DNA of 64,000 nt from Metarhizium brunneum (Eukaryota; Ascomycota; Sordariomycetes; Hypocreales; Clavicipitaceae): NCBI RefSeq assembly GCF_013426205.1, contig NC_089427.1:496001-560000 (forward strand), given 5' to 3'. A program made the position numbers and the translations under genes. The notes beneath the pieces are model-generated. The model did no database searches and was not told the DNA's origin. It saw nothing but the letters and a program-made list of their open reading frames with translations. Shown here in pieces: positions 29,707 through 41,636 of this stretch (position 1 is its first letter; the number at the start of each line of letters is the position of its first letter).

Positions 29707-32049
29707 TGCTTAAACGATTAGGTTAGTACTATTGTTTGGTAACACTTGCAGTGGGAGGCAAGAAGCCTAGTGGTGGGCAAGTACTTCTTGTCTTTGACTA
29801 TATTATCCTAGAATTCATAGTTCTATTATTAAATAAGACTTCAATATAAGCCCTTGGCTTGCTGCCAAGGTCTACAATGCTAGTCAAGCAATGCTGTATC
29901 GCCGTCCTAAGGGAATAATTTTATGCTATGAGAGAACGCTAAATTTACGAAAACCACACGAACCAGAAAAATCCACAAAGAGCTAGCATGTCCTTGTCCT
30001 GGGCTGGCCATCATTCCTCCACGGCTCTTAGTGTGGAAAATATGCGTAGTCAAGCACCTGCCGATTGTGACTTGCCTCTACTTGGACCTTGATGGACCTC
30101 AAACTTTTTGAAGAACCACAAAGAGCTATATACGCGTTGTACATGGAGTTATAGCGGTGAAAAGGTGCCATGCAAGGATTCAATTGTTAATAGGTGCTTG
30201 CATACAGCACAGTCGCGGAATATAGCATCCAGAATACTACATATATATCTGTGTATCTATGACAAAATAGCGGTGTTTTCGCTGCCTCATTAAATAAAAA
30301 ACATGAGTAAAAGCTATCTAAAAGAGCAGGGTTGTAAGCCACGGTAATTTTGACAATCACCGAACTGGCGTCTCGAAGCCCAGGGCACGAATGTGGACGC
30401 TTAGATGCAAACAAACACCACTGGATGGCTTGACCGGTAATGCGTTGGGGTCCAGGTGCTTACGCAAAAATCATCGATATTGCCTGGAATAGGGAAAGGA
30501 AAGTATCACATGGGTGGTGGGTGTTTCCTTCTTTTTTTGTTGCAATACGCAATCGAATAGTACATCATGGCTGATGCTGAGGTAGCGGAGTGTCCAACGG
30601 CTTCAGGACGAAAAATACTCATTCAGCCGGCAGTAGTAGGCTTTTTCTTAGAGCCGCTCGACATACCTCGTGGAATGGGGATCTCATGATGTTGTTTTCC
30701 GTTACCATCGACGGGCCCCTGCCTTGAGTGACTAACCACTGCCCAATCCTGCGCCTGGCGAGATTCTGAGCAGTATATCTTATAATGGAGATGAGACCAT
30801 ATCAACAAACATATTCGACAAGTAGAGCGACAGTCCTTTGGTCGATAAGCTGGATTTGCATCAAGTAACGAGCCTTTTGCGCGTCGACTTCGCTCAGGCC
30901 ATCTTTGCGCTTGTTGTCGCTGGCAATCTCACAACAAACACATCTGCTTGACTAGTAACGAGAGAGTTTCGGAAGATGTAGTCGTCGCTTTCGAGATGGG
31001 GCAGTCCGCGCAAATGATACATCAATTCTTTGACACGGCACGTCATCGTCTCACAACAGGATGCCTGGCGGGAGTATTCGAGCAGACCATGCCGCTGAGC
31101 CGAGGCTACGGGGGATTTAATATCGACATGCAAGACCTAGAGCCATGAGGCAAAAGAAGAGCTACAAAATGACTTGCTTGCACACAGAATAAGAGGAGGT
31201 GCATCACGTGTGCGCACCCGTGAGTCGACTGGCAAACATCAACCGCCCGTTGGTCCGTAACGGCCACCACGACGACAGCGACCGCCAGATGCATTTGTAA
31301 AGTAAAACAAGGTGTTCATCCAATGCCGTTCCCCATATCAGCGATATTCTACATACCCGGTTATTCTCATTGTTAACGGACACACGGAGCGCAAATGCCA
31401 ACATCCCGGTCCAGACTTCCACAACCGGATAATAAAGTGGGTCTCGTGTGCCGTGCCGCTCGGCGCCCGCTTTCTGGTGCCCGCGGAGCCCGAAGCCGTG
31501 GCCCGCCGCCCATCGCCCCCGACAAACCCCAGCCAGATTTCAGATCGTGTGCCGCCGTGGTCGGCGTCATCTGGGGTATTGGGGTATGGGGGTTGGCGTC
31601 GCCATGGGATCAAGGAGGTGTACTTGGAAATACTTGGGCTTGGGTTTGGGCTTGCGAGATTGATGCGTCTACCCCTGGTTCAGGGTGAAGATGACGATAT
31701 TTCCCGCCGTGAGACGAGAAATTGCTGTCCGGTGAGAGTTGTGTGCGTATGAGTATGCGCCATCAGAACCAGTTCACATCCAGCTGGTACTTGGAGGCAC
31801 GGACAAGGACGGAATATCGAACACGACTCGGCATTCTCCCAAGCTGTGCCGTCGAGTCAAAACACAAACGGAACAAAGAAAAAACGGGGAAAACCCCGCC
31901 TATAACAACTTGCCAGAGCTGCAAAAGTCGACGTGCCACGGAACCCGAGGGGCAAGACTCAAGAGTGACATGCCGCCTTGAGAAAACTGGGGAGCTTCCC
32001 CCGGTCACGGCATCGACTACGACACAAGAACTGCGCCGAACCCTGAGAT
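29707..32049. other. Right part of the accessory island, no convincing gene
   Basis: Short frames such as 30894-31133 (-) and 31312-31752 (+) overlap one another and match nothing I recognise. From about 31400 the sequence is GC-richer and probably belongs to the promoter region of the aldehyde dehydrogenase gene. Confidence 0.4.
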
Positions 32050-32090
32050 TTTTTCCCTCGTTTCTTTTCTTTTCTTTTCTTTTCGTCTAT
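32050..32090 (+). promoter_or_regulatory. Pyrimidine (CT) tract of the aldehyde dehydrogenase promoter
   Basis: A TTTTCTTTTC-type run on the + strand, 130-170 nt before the ATG at 32221, followed by CAACACTCTCCTCAACTCTC. Such CT tracts mark the transcription start region of strongly expressed fungal genes. Confidence 0.5.
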
Positions 32091-32220
32091 TTTCAACACT
32101 CTCCTCAACTCTCATTCAATTTATACCCTCGCGCTGTGGATGCTCTCCCGATCGGCCAGAAGCTTGAGCAACACCATATACCGACGCAAAACCTCCCACA
32201 TACACACCCGCATCCGCACC

Positions 32221-33778
32221 ATGGCCCTCCAGGTGCAGCTCAAAGCTCCCAACGGGGTGGAATTCACCCTGCCGACCGGCCTCTTCATCAACAATGAATT
32301 CGTCAAGTCGACTTCATCGCAGCGCATCACCAGCATCAGCCCAAGGTAACACAGGCCCCCCCGAATGCCAAGTCCCCCAACTCACGTCTTCCAGCACCGG
32401 CCAAGAAATCTGCTCCGTGGAAGCAGCCTCGGCGCAAGACATTGACCGCGCCGTCACAGCCGCCCGCGCGGCCTTCAACAGCCCCTCATGGCGCGACATA
32501 TCCGGCGGTGCTCGCGGCGCCCTCATGCACAAGCTGGCCGACCTCATCGAGCAGGATCAGCGCGTGCTCGCCACAATTGAGACGTGGGACAACGGCAAGC
32601 CCTACAGCGTCTCCTTCAACGAGGACCTCAACGAGGTCATCGGCTGCCTGCGCTACTACGCCGGCTGGGCCGACAAGATCCACGGCCAGACCATCCCGAC
32701 GACAACGGCCAAGTTTGCCTACACGCTCAAGCAGCCCGTCGGCGTGTGCGCCCAAATCATCCCGTGGAACTACCCGCTCGCCATGGCGGCGTGGAAGCTC
32801 GGCCCGGCGCTGGCCACCGGAAACACCATCGTCATGAAGCCCGCCGAGCAGACGCCCCTGTCCATCCTGTACCTGGCCGACCTCGCCCGCCGGGCCGGCT
32901 TCCCCCCCGGCGTGCTCAACATTGTCAACGGCTTCGGGAGGGACGCCGGGTCCGCGCTCGCCTCCCACCCCGGCATCAACAAGATTGCCTTTACGGGGTC
33001 GACCACGACCGGCCGCGAGATCATGAAGACAGCCAGCATCGGCATGAAGAACATCACGCTCGAGACGGGCGGCAAGTCGCCCCTCCTCGTCTTCAGCGAC
33101 GCCGACATCGACCAGGCCGCCAAGTGGGCGTACGTGGGCATCATGAGCAACCAGGGCCAGGTGTGCACCGCCACCTCGCGCCTCCTGGTGCAGGAGTCCG
33201 TCGTGGACGCCTTCGTCGCCGCCTTCCTCGACGTGGTCAAGACGTCCGTCGTCATCGGCGACCCCTTTGCCGAGCGGACCACCCACGGGCCGCAGGTCTC
33301 GCAGGCCCAGTACGACAAGATCCTGTCGTACATTGACAGCGCAAAGGCCCAGGGCGCCCGGCTCGAGGCCGGCGGCCGCTCGGCGCAGAAGACCGCCGGA
33401 AGCGGCAGCGGCTACTTCATCGAGCCGACCGTCTTCTCCCGCGTCACGCCGGACATGAGCGTGTTCAGGGAGGAGGTCTTTGGGCCCCTGGTGACCATTA
33501 CGCCCTTTGCCGACGAGGCCGATGCCGTGGCCCTGGCCAACGACTCCATCTACGGCCTCGCCGCCGCCGTCTTCAGCCAAAACATCGAGCGTGCGCACAG
33601 GGTGGCTGCCGCTCTCGAGGCCGGCATGGTCTGGGTGAACTCGTCCAACGACTCCGAGATTCAGGTGCCCTTTGGCGGCGTCAAGCAGAGCGGCATTGGC
33701 CGCGAGTTGGGCGAGGCTGGTCTCGCCGCTTACACGGAAACCAAGGCTGTCCACGTCAACTTGGGTTCAAAGCTGTGA
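32221..33778 (+). CDS. NAD(P)+-dependent aldehyde dehydrogenase
   Basis: Oxidises aldehydes to acids; ALDH1/2-like family. join(32221..32345,32395..33778), 502 residues, the usual length. The 49-nt intron (GTAACA...CCAG) restores ISPSTGQEICSV. Visible motifs: QIIPWNYPLAM, FTGSTTTGREIM (nucleotide-binding), catalytic Glu265 in LETGGKSPL, nucleophile Cys299 in GQVCTATSRLLV, EEVFGPLVTI, and PFGGVKQSGIGRELG near the end. An in-frame ATG at 32140 would add 27 residues (MLSRSARSLSNTIYRRKTSH...), rich in Arg/Ser and free of acids, which looks like a mitochondrial targeting sequence. So the gene may yield a mitochondrial form from 32140 and a cytosolic form from 32221. Candidate substrates include acetaldehyde and amine-derived aldehydes; the copper amine oxidase 5.7 kb downstream would produce the latter (inference). 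Confidence 0.93.
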
Positions 33779-34532
33779 AGTGGGGGGGGAACCAATACAG
33801 ATCATGTTGAAACGAAGTCATGTAAATAGACGAAGTGGGTGTCGTGCTGTGTCTCCTCACAGTCGCATGTAATCAGAGAAACAAATACAAACAACGTAAA
33901 CCACAGTCATGGAAACGGGTAAAGAACTGTATATATGCCCTCCTCCTATGTAAGCCAGTCCTACTACCAGAGGCAATGTGAAATAACGTTGTGCACGCTA
34001 ATGAGATTATTCCCATACGCCATCTTCTTCCTATAACAGGCAACAGGGTGACTAGTACCAACGGCCAAAAATAAAATTAGGCAACCCGATAAAATGATTG
34101 CTACATCATGTTTCCTCACTATCGCAAGCGCCATGCTAGAAGGAATCAACAACCACTTTCTCTGTAAGCATCAATCAAATCTCCACCCCAGTTTTCATTC
34201 CTCGAGATACATGCCTCCTGAAACCCAAATACGTCGAGTCAAGCCTCTATGGTAGCGCTTCTACCCCGGCACTTGTGCAAGCAGCACCCAAAATACCCCG
34301 AGGTTAAGAATGCCCCTCTTGGGCATGACTACATACAACTCCTCGCACACACCGTACCCAAAATACCTTCGGTGGGACCCCTTGCCAGCAAAATCTCGCA
34401 GTCCACCTTGACCCCATATTCCCCTCCCCCGAACTCCGTAACCGCATTCCATTTCCATTTATTGATTGCTTCGCCCCGACTGAAACCAGTCTAGATGAGG
34501 CAATCCTGGGGAACCCCATCTCCACTCTGTTC
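33779..34532. other. Convergent 3' region between aldehyde dehydrogenase and permease
   Basis: 3' flanks of two convergent genes. A G-run follows the dehydrogenase stop codon. No other feature. Confidence 0.5.
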
Positions 34533-36203
34533 TCAGTCGCTGGTCAATTCGCTTGTCTGCCCCTTGATCTTGTTGTCCGGCCGAGGTTCCGCGCTGGAAG
34601 ATCCGTCTTGGCTCAACTCGCAGTTTTCCGCGTACAAGATGCCTTGGATGTCTGGGGCCATCTCCCCTGACTGCATGAATGTTCTGTGGCCTTGGACGAA
34701 CCAGAAGCCAATGGAAAGCACCAGCATAACGCCGAATACAGCAATTGCAAAGTTCATTTCACTGACTGTTGGGTTCGGTGTGGTTGGGAAGAAGAAGAAG
34801 ACCGTTGTGATGGCGCAGTAGATAATTGACACCCAGTTGATGACGGGACCAAGCCGGCCAAGCTTGAATTCTCCGCCAGGAGGCAGCTTATCGCGGCCAA
34901 CCACCACGAGTGAAATAATGGGCATAGCATAAGAAATGGTCAGAGCAATGGTGCTGACGCTGAGAATAGCCTGCAAGACGGTGCTGGCAAACAGGTACAG
35001 AATTCCAACTAGGCAAATGATGCCGCACTGTAGCCACAGGGCGCGGCCAGGAACCATCCAAGTCTCGTCAACGTGAGAGAACCAGGCGCCCCAGGGAAAC
35101 CCGCCATCTCGCGCAAAACTCCACGTCAGTCGAGAAGCCGAGGTGAGCACGCTGGAGCCCTGACCCAGGCCATTGAAAATGAACAGGGCAATCATGACGG
35201 CTCCGCCAACTTGCCCAATGGTTGACTGGACAAGCTCAATAAAGGGATTGCCAGATGCGGGATTTAAGACGCCATCCACGCTCTGGATACTAAAGAGGCA
35301 GACGACCATAAAAATGAAGCCCGAGAAAGCACCGATCAGGACCGCAAGATACATGGTTCTTGGGGCGTTGCGTCGAGGCGCAGGAATCTCCTCCACCATG
35401 TGAATGACGGAATCAAACGCCGTCAAGCCATAAGCACTCTGCACCAGGCCGAGGAACCACACAACGCCGTCGCCCCAACCCGTCTGGTTGATCCACTGCC
35501 CAAACACAAATGATGCCGACTGGAACGAGAGATTTGCCTTTGTACCAACGGATATGAGCAGAGCCAGGGAGAAGGCAACAAAGAGGCCAGCAAAACCAAC
35601 GCCCACAAAGTTGTTAAAAGTTGGGAGGATCCATTCCTTGCGGCAAGACACGTAGTTGATGACGGTAAAGAAGATGGTGATGCCGACGTAGACAATAAAG
35701 AGAAGCCACCCTTTTTCGGTGCCTGGCCACTCCGGATCAAACATGAGCTTCATGGAGAGGAGAAACTCTGTCATAAAGGCGATTTGGGAAGCCGCCAAGG
35801 TCCACCATCCAAAGGTGTTGATCCACGCACACATGTAAGACGCGAACCGGCCGGTTGGGGTGTTCCACAGATGTTGGATCCAATACGCCTGGCCGAGAGC
35901 CGTAGGCATGCTGCTGACGAGTTCACCCAGCGAAAGGGCAACACAGGTGTTGCAAGCCGTCACAAGGACGAGGCCCCAGAGGATACCTACAGGGCCGCCA
36001 TTGACGAGGCCAGTGGCCAAATCCTGAGCCATAGTAGACCATGTTCCTAACACGCAAAAGGCCAAAGCAAGCATGCTCCAGAGACTGAACTTGCGACTAA
36101 GTGTCTGGGCATGGCCCAGTGCGGCGAGATCTTGCGCATCGCGGGTGGCTTGGTCGTTCACGTCGACGGTATCTTTCTGATACAGCTGGCTTGATTGATC
36201 CAT
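34533..36203 (-). CDS. APC-superfamily amino acid / choline / GABA permease
   Basis: Plasma-membrane (or vacuolar) secondary transporter of the amino acid/choline transporter (ACT) group that includes yeast Hnm1 and Uga4. Uninterrupted frame of 556 residues with about 12 hydrophobic segments between residues 40 and 520. The N-terminus is hydrophilic (MDQSSQLYQKDTVDVNDQ), followed by LSRKFSLWSMLALAFCVLGT as TM1. GELVSSMPTALGQAYWIQ and AFDSVIHMVEEIPAPRRNAP are hallmark signatures of this group (residues about 93-110 and 270-290). SASRLTWSFARDGGFPWG is the typical loop after TM8. The substrate cannot be fixed from sequence. The frame carries no visible defects. Divergent from its 5' neighbour region; no evidence of co-regulation with the adjacent dehydrogenase beyond proximity. 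Confidence 0.88.
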   Translation of the reverse strand: MDQSSQLYQKDTVDVNDQATRDAQDLAALGHAQTLSRKFSLWSMLALAFCVLGTWSTMAQDLATGLVNGGPVGILWGLVLVTACNTCVALSLGELVSSMPTALGQAYWIQHLWNTPTGRFASYMCAWINTFGWWTLAASQIAFMTEFLLSMKLMFDPEWPGTEKGWLLFIVYVGITIFFTVINYVSCRKEWILPTFNNFVGVGFAGLFVAFSLALLISVGTKANLSFQSASFVFGQWINQTGWGDGVVWFLGLVQSAYGLTAFDSVIHMVEEIPAPRRNAPRTMYLAVLIGAFSGFIFMVVCLFSIQSVDGVLNPASGNPFIELVQSTIGQVGGAVMIALFIFNGLGQGSSVLTSASRLTWSFARDGGFPWGAWFSHVDETWMVPGRALWLQCGIICLVGILYLFASTVLQAILSVSTIALTISYAMPIISLVVVGRDKLPPGGEFKLGRLGPVINWVSIIYCAITTVFFFFPTTPNPTVSEMNFAIAVFGVMLVLSIGFWFVQGHRTFMQSGEMAPDIQGILYAENCELSQDGSSSAEPRPDNKIKGQTSELTSD

Positions 36204-38826
36204 GCTATTTTCAACGAAAGGGTCGCTGTCATTCTCTGGTGATGGGACCTCGGAAAGAGCTGTGTCAAAATGGCAATATCTGCCGATGATTCTCGGGTGG
36301 GGGGAGGAGACGAGACGGGATGAAGGAGGAAGGAATGCGTTTCTGTGAAAGAATAAAACTTGTTGGGGAATTGAGTAAGTATGGTGTTCTGAGGGTTGCT
36401 CAATGTAACCCTTTTAAACCGACAAGTCAACTTGGGCAACGGAAACAAGTTGCTGCTTACACCTGGCAGAGAATATCAAGACGTTCCCAAGGGCTAGTTT
36501 AGTACTCGAAGAGTCTTTGTATGCAAAACCAACGCCAAGGGCGGCTGTCAGATGCCGTCTGGGGAGGAGACAGACGATATGCCTCAAAAACGCCACGAGA
36601 AACCGGGGAACCTGGGAACCTTGGGGGTACCTGTGGGATGATTGCCTTGGCTCAACTGAGTCGTCAACTCTGAGGGTGTGTCGCACAAAGCGACAATGCC
36701 AGTTTCGGACGTACAGCCACACCAACCATATATTCCGTAGTATGGAGGGAGACGGGAGCCCCAAGAATACCTTGACAATGGCTTTTCCCTGTCGATTCCC
36801 GCTTCGCCCGGCCCAGAGAGCTGGGTGGCGCACGACGCAGAGGGCTAGCACACGTCGCAATTACCCCAAGCCAAGGCCACCGCTGCTATCACGATTCCCA
36901 ATGAGAAGGCTTGGGGGAGCGCCCGATCCCGGGGTGCGCCCTGCAGAGTCTAGGGAGGTGCACCGAATGGCATGGGGTTGAAAACGTGGACCAACGCGGA
37001 CAACATGAGGATGCTGGAGGGGGTCAGCGGGGTGATGACCAGCGTGACCGGGACTTGGTGTGCGGATTGCTCCCGTTTTGTGCGGATTGTATTTGTGTTG
37101 TGGTAGGACGGCACTGACAGAAATTTGGGGCCAGTGTTGAGCCACACGATAACGGCGATGGTTGAACGTGGAGGCGAGTGAGGGCTACAAAGGCGTCGCA
37201 AAGGCGCAGAAGGCGTTGAGGGCGTCGGAGAAGCGGGTCGACACCTTGTTGGCGACGATCTAGGCCGTTGCGTTGGAGAAAAGTTGGAGAAATGGAAATT
37301 TGGGAGGCGCTTGGTTCTTCCGACGGCGCAGATGCCTTCTCAAAAAGGAGAAAATTTGGGCAAACGGAAGGCGCAGGTGGAATCCGGCTTGGCGGGAAGG
37401 CGGGACCACGAGAGGAAAGAACCGCGGAGAGAAAGGAGAGACAGATAGTTCCTGGGCACACGGCCGACTCTGCAATCTACTCCGTACATACAATCTGGAC
37501 ATCTGGAGTCATTCAAGCCGATGCCAAGGTTACGACGAACTTATTCGCAGCCACGGTGCTCCGAACCGCTATTACCATTATCTGCGAGATTGTGACCCTG
37601 ACTCAAGGGCGAGCTACGGGAATTACCCCGGCGCTTCAAGTGTTGCATTGTACCGATAAGCACTTCCCACCACTTTGGGCCTCGTACATGGCTATGACTG
37701 AGACTGGCCGGCTTGTCGTATTTCATTAGACTAATATTATCGAAGATTGCAGCAGCCGCAGCCGCCGAATGCGTCATCATTTGGTACTATTGGCTACCAT
37801 TTCATCATCACATCGCCGCACCAGCAATTGGCACCAAACCCTGACCCACGTTTATCAGAGCACCCACAGAGATAACAAGGCAGCGGCCATCAAGCGATTT
37901 TATCTACAGTCTTTTCCACCGTCGTTTTCAGTCGGCTGGCTCTTGTATCGGCTCGTCGGTGCGCACTGACCGCATTGAATAACCTTGGAATAAAGTTGAC
38001 TCGGGCCTTGCGCGATGCAACAATCTTATTACTAAGGCTACTTGAATACTCTGGCCTTTAGCCACATTCTGATCAACTCCAGTCCTAATACAACACTGGG
38101 TTCGCCCAATTGGCGCTGGTCCAACGAGAAAGTTAAAAGCTTCTCCAGCGAACTTTGATTGTTTACCAATTTGGTAACAGATTGTGCCTGAAGTCTGTGC
38201 TCCAAACAGAAGCATCCATGCATTGTTCCCCAGGTCTTCCATAACCCCGGACCAAGAGGGAAGATCTTGGGCCACACATGCCCGCCAACGTCATCCAGCC
38301 CCAGCACCACAAGTTCATTGGTCCCTCCAGCTATCAACCACACCTCCCTGCCACATTCCATGTCCATCCCCCATGGCCGCCCTTAACGCATAGTATATCT
38401 ACAGTAACCTGTCACAGATTCCACACACGACAATAACTAGCGCCGCCACCCGCGGGCGACCGAAATGCGCGGAAGATGTATGGTCTCGGGCTCCGTGTGT
38501 CATGCTCAAAGCCAGGCCATTCTAGTCCGGCGATTTTGCGGGTCGCGATGTCCGTGGCAATCTACAGTCATCGCTGGTTCACCGGGGTCCGTCTTTGGAG
38601 CCCCAAGATGCATTTCCGAGATCCGGGAATTGCGGAAACCAAGCGGTATCGGGACCATTGCCTCAAGTCAAACTAGCCGTCCAGGTACACCGCCGAGCTG
38701 GCAGCAATAGGTAATTATTTCGGTGCTTGTAGTACCCTCAACATTTTCATCACCCGCCGACCAGGAACCTGCCTAGACAAATTTTCATGCTGCAATGATT
38801 GTTGGGGTGTGATTGATGTGGAGAGA
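36204..38826. other. Long upstream region of the permease, no gene supported
   Basis: About 2.6 kb. Frames such as 36517-36981 (+), 37024-37461 (-), 37268-37729 (+) and 37928-38275 (-) overlap on both strands and show no domain. Part is presumably promoter and leader of the permease gene. Nothing else can be supported. Confidence 0.4.
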
Positions 38827-38961
38827 TCACTTGACGACCCGGCTTCGCGGTGTTCTATCAATTGCATCAATGTTAAGGCTCACTTCACGGCCGGGTGCCC
38901 GAGGCCCAATTAGCCTTGTTGTTGCCGTTACCAGGGCGTCCTGCTTCATCTCAAAGTAATG
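38827..38961 (-). other. Probable orphan terminal exon on the - strand
   Basis: A 44-codon frame on the - strand (HYFEMKQDALVTATTRLIGP, RAPGREVSLNIDAIDRTPRS, RVVK, stop at 38827) is preceded by a good intron 3' end: CTGAC branch motif, then CATCTCTTTTGCAG. A GTAAGT donor near 39185 is a possible partner. The upstream coding part (about 39185-39245) is short and then fades, so this is either the 3' end of a small or decayed gene or a fragment left by rearrangement. Family not recognised. Confidence 0.35.
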
Positions 38962-39292
38962 CTGCAAAAGAGATGCAGTTGGTCAGCCAGTCACTAGAAG
39001 GAGTAGACAAAATTTTTTAGCGGCGTGTTTTGGGTTCGGACGCCTTCGGTCAGTGGGGACCCGAACCACCAGCCCAGGCTCTCTCTGACTCTAGCTGCCA
39101 ACAGCTGGGCTTGAATGCCTCAGCAATCAATTTGATTGATTCCATCGGCACCGAAATCCACCAGGAGTTGTGAGTTGCCACTTACGGCCACCAGGGTGGG
39201 CTGATATTGACGGTGGCCGCGGGCCAGCGGTCCGCGTATTTTCTGAAGTTTATGTGGTTGTTTCACATTGACTTCTGAACCTTTTACTTGAG

Positions 39293-39300
39293 TATATATT
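39293..39300 (+). promoter_or_regulatory. TATA box of the amine oxidase gene
   Basis: TATATATT, about 135 nt upstream of the ATG at 39432, with an A/C-rich leader between. Confidence 0.45.
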
Positions 39301-39431
39301 CCTGTATCCTTTTGACTGATGAGGCTAAATAGTGGCCGGAATTCAGGTTGTCAGACACATCCTTCTCTCGACCTTCGAGAACAATACAACACAACAGTTC
39401 AATACACACACAAACATCCCGACAGCACATC

Positions 39432-41636
39432 ATGGCTGCCCCCACCATGCAACAGCCAGAGTTGGATACCACCTCAATACCAGGTTATGTCATCTTTCCA
39501 GAGCTCAACGACAAGGCACCACAGGCCACAACCGGACTTCGGTCACAAGTCCATCCTTTAGGTAAATAGAAGCCAATCCGTCTGTCGGTTGTAAATCCAG
39601 ACTTTATTGCTAACTTGGTAATTTTACTGAACCAAATAGATCAACTCTCGGTGTACGAAATCTCCACAACTGCAAAAATCATTCGTGATTTTGCTAGCCC
39701 CAAGCAAATCAAGTTCAACTGCATTACTCTTCGCGAGCCCAAAAAGAACGAGTATGCTGCATTCCGATCGAGAACGGGTCCTCGCCCAGAGAGACGTGCT
39801 TTTGCTATCGTCCTCGAGCAGGGCACTCCTAACGTTGCCGAGGTTGTTGTCAACTTGACAAAGTCAAAAGTCGAAGACTGGAAGCCGGTGCATGATGTGA
39901 GCCCAACCCTGACTCTGGAAGATCTTGATGTTATGGAACGCATCGCTCGCGCCGACCCCCGAGTCATCGAGGTTTGCCGTGAGATTGGCATCACCGACAT
40001 GTCCAAGGTCTATCTTGACGCCTGGGCCATTGGTGTTGATCGCCGATGGGGCTTCGAGCGTCGTCTCCAGCAGGGTCTTCCTTATTACAGAGCCTCTGAA
40101 TACGACAACCAGTACGCTCACCCGCTCGACTTCACTGTTGTTGCAGACACCGAGACGGAAGAGGTCTTGAGCGTTGATGTTCGCCGTGTCAACGGTGAGC
40201 GCACAAAGGTGCCGCTTGAGCAGCACAACTATCTCCCGGAGTTCATCAGCGACGGCTACGAACCACACAAGCTCAAGCCCATCGATATCACCCAGCCTGA
40301 GGGAGTATCTTTCCAGATGAAGGGCAATGAGATCCATTGGGCCAACTACAAAATGCACATTGGCTTCAATTACAGAGAGGGGATTGTCTTGTCCGACGTT
40401 AGAATTCACGACCCCTACGAGAATCGCGAGCGAACTCTGTTTAATCGCATCAGCGTTGTTGAAATGGTTGTCCCATACGGAAATCCAGATCCTCCTCATC
40501 ACAAAAAGCATGCCTTTGACGTTGGCGAATACGGCTCCGGTCTCATGACGAACTCTCTGAAGCTCGGATGTGACTGCAAGGGCGCTATCCACTATCTCGA
40601 CGGCATTGTTTCTACCTCCAAAGGCCAGGCAGCCGTTATCGAAAATGCGATTTGTATACATGAGGAAGATAATGGACTGTTATACAAGCATACCGACTTC
40701 CGTGATGCCAATGTCATCTCGGCTCGTGACCGCAAGCTCATTATTTCACAAATCATCACGGCTGCCAACTACGAGTACGGCTTCTACCACACCTTTATGC
40801 TTGACGGCACGTATAAGCTGGAAATGAAGCTTACTGGTATGCTCAACACGTATTGCATGCACAGCTCGGAGACTGCTGCTCCCTACGGCACGGAAGTTGC
40901 GCCCGGCATCAACGCGCACAATCACCAGCACATCTTCTCTCTTCGCGTTGACCCCGAAATCGACGGACCCAACAACTCCATTCTCCAGAGCGATGCTGTC
41001 TCTTCTGATGCCCCAGTCGGGTCTCCCGAGAACCCATACGGCAACGGCTTCTACTGCAAAAAGACATTGCTGCGAACGGCCAAAGAGGCTGCCGTCAACT
41101 ACTGCCACGAGACTCAGCGTGCCTGGGACATCATTAACCCCAACAAGATCAACGAGTCTTGCAAGAAGCCCATTGGCTACAAGATCATCAACAACAGCTG
41201 CCCGCCGCTGCTTGCCAAGCCCGGCAGCGTCGTCTACAAGCGCGCCGCCTTTGCGCGCAAGAGTCTCTGGGTTGTGCCCTACAAGGACTACGAGCTCTTC
41301 CCTGCAGGCGACTATGTCTGCCAGTCCACGGGTGAGGAGAACCACCCGTACAACCAGAGCGTGCTTGACTGGTCAAATCGGGATGAGCCGATTGAAAACA
41401 CGGATATCGTGTGCTACATGCAGTTCGGACTCACTCACTTCCCCCGCTGCGAGGACTTCCCCATTATGCCTGCCGAGCCGGTTGGCATTATGATCCGTGC
41501 CAGCAATTTCTTCCAGAAGAACCCTGCATTGTGGGTACAGCCGTCACAAATCAAGAACGATACGTCTTCACGAAATGCATTTTCGTCAAGTGACTGCTGT
41601 GGCGTAGCCAAGTCAAATCCTTCGTCTCGCTTGTGA
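39432..41636 (+). CDS. Peroxisomal copper amine oxidase (TPQ enzyme)
   Basis: Oxidatively deaminates primary amines to aldehyde, ammonia and H2O2, letting fungi use amines as nitrogen source. join(39432..39561,39640..41636), 708 residues, normal for fungal enzymes. The 78-nt intron (GTAAAT...ATAG, phase 1) restores HPLDQLSVYEIS. Domains: N-terminal N2/N3-type domains (about residues 40-240), then the large catalytic beta-sandwich. The cofactor motif N-Y-E-Y is at 40767-40778, so Tyr421 becomes topaquinone. Copper ligands include the two His of AHNHQHIFSLRVD plus a C-terminal His (LTHFPRCEDFPIMP). YYRASEYDNQYAHPLDF is a conserved block of the family. The protein ends NPSSRL; SRL is a type 1 peroxisomal targeting signal, matching known peroxisomal amine oxidases of fungi. 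The start has a second ATG five codons on (MAAPTM...), but the first fits the leader. Confidence 0.94.

Noticed and set aside
32486..33754. 422-codon - strand frame opposite the aldehyde dehydrogenase
   Set aside because: Antisense shadow produced by codon bias of the real gene; no family features.
36517..37729. Overlapping frames upstream of the permease considered as a gene
   Set aside because: Frames conflict between strands, show no domain or splice logic, and contain G-rich promoter-like DNA.
39864..40661. 265-codon - strand frame opposite the amine oxidase
   Set aside because: Antisense shadow; the + strand carries all catalytic motifs.
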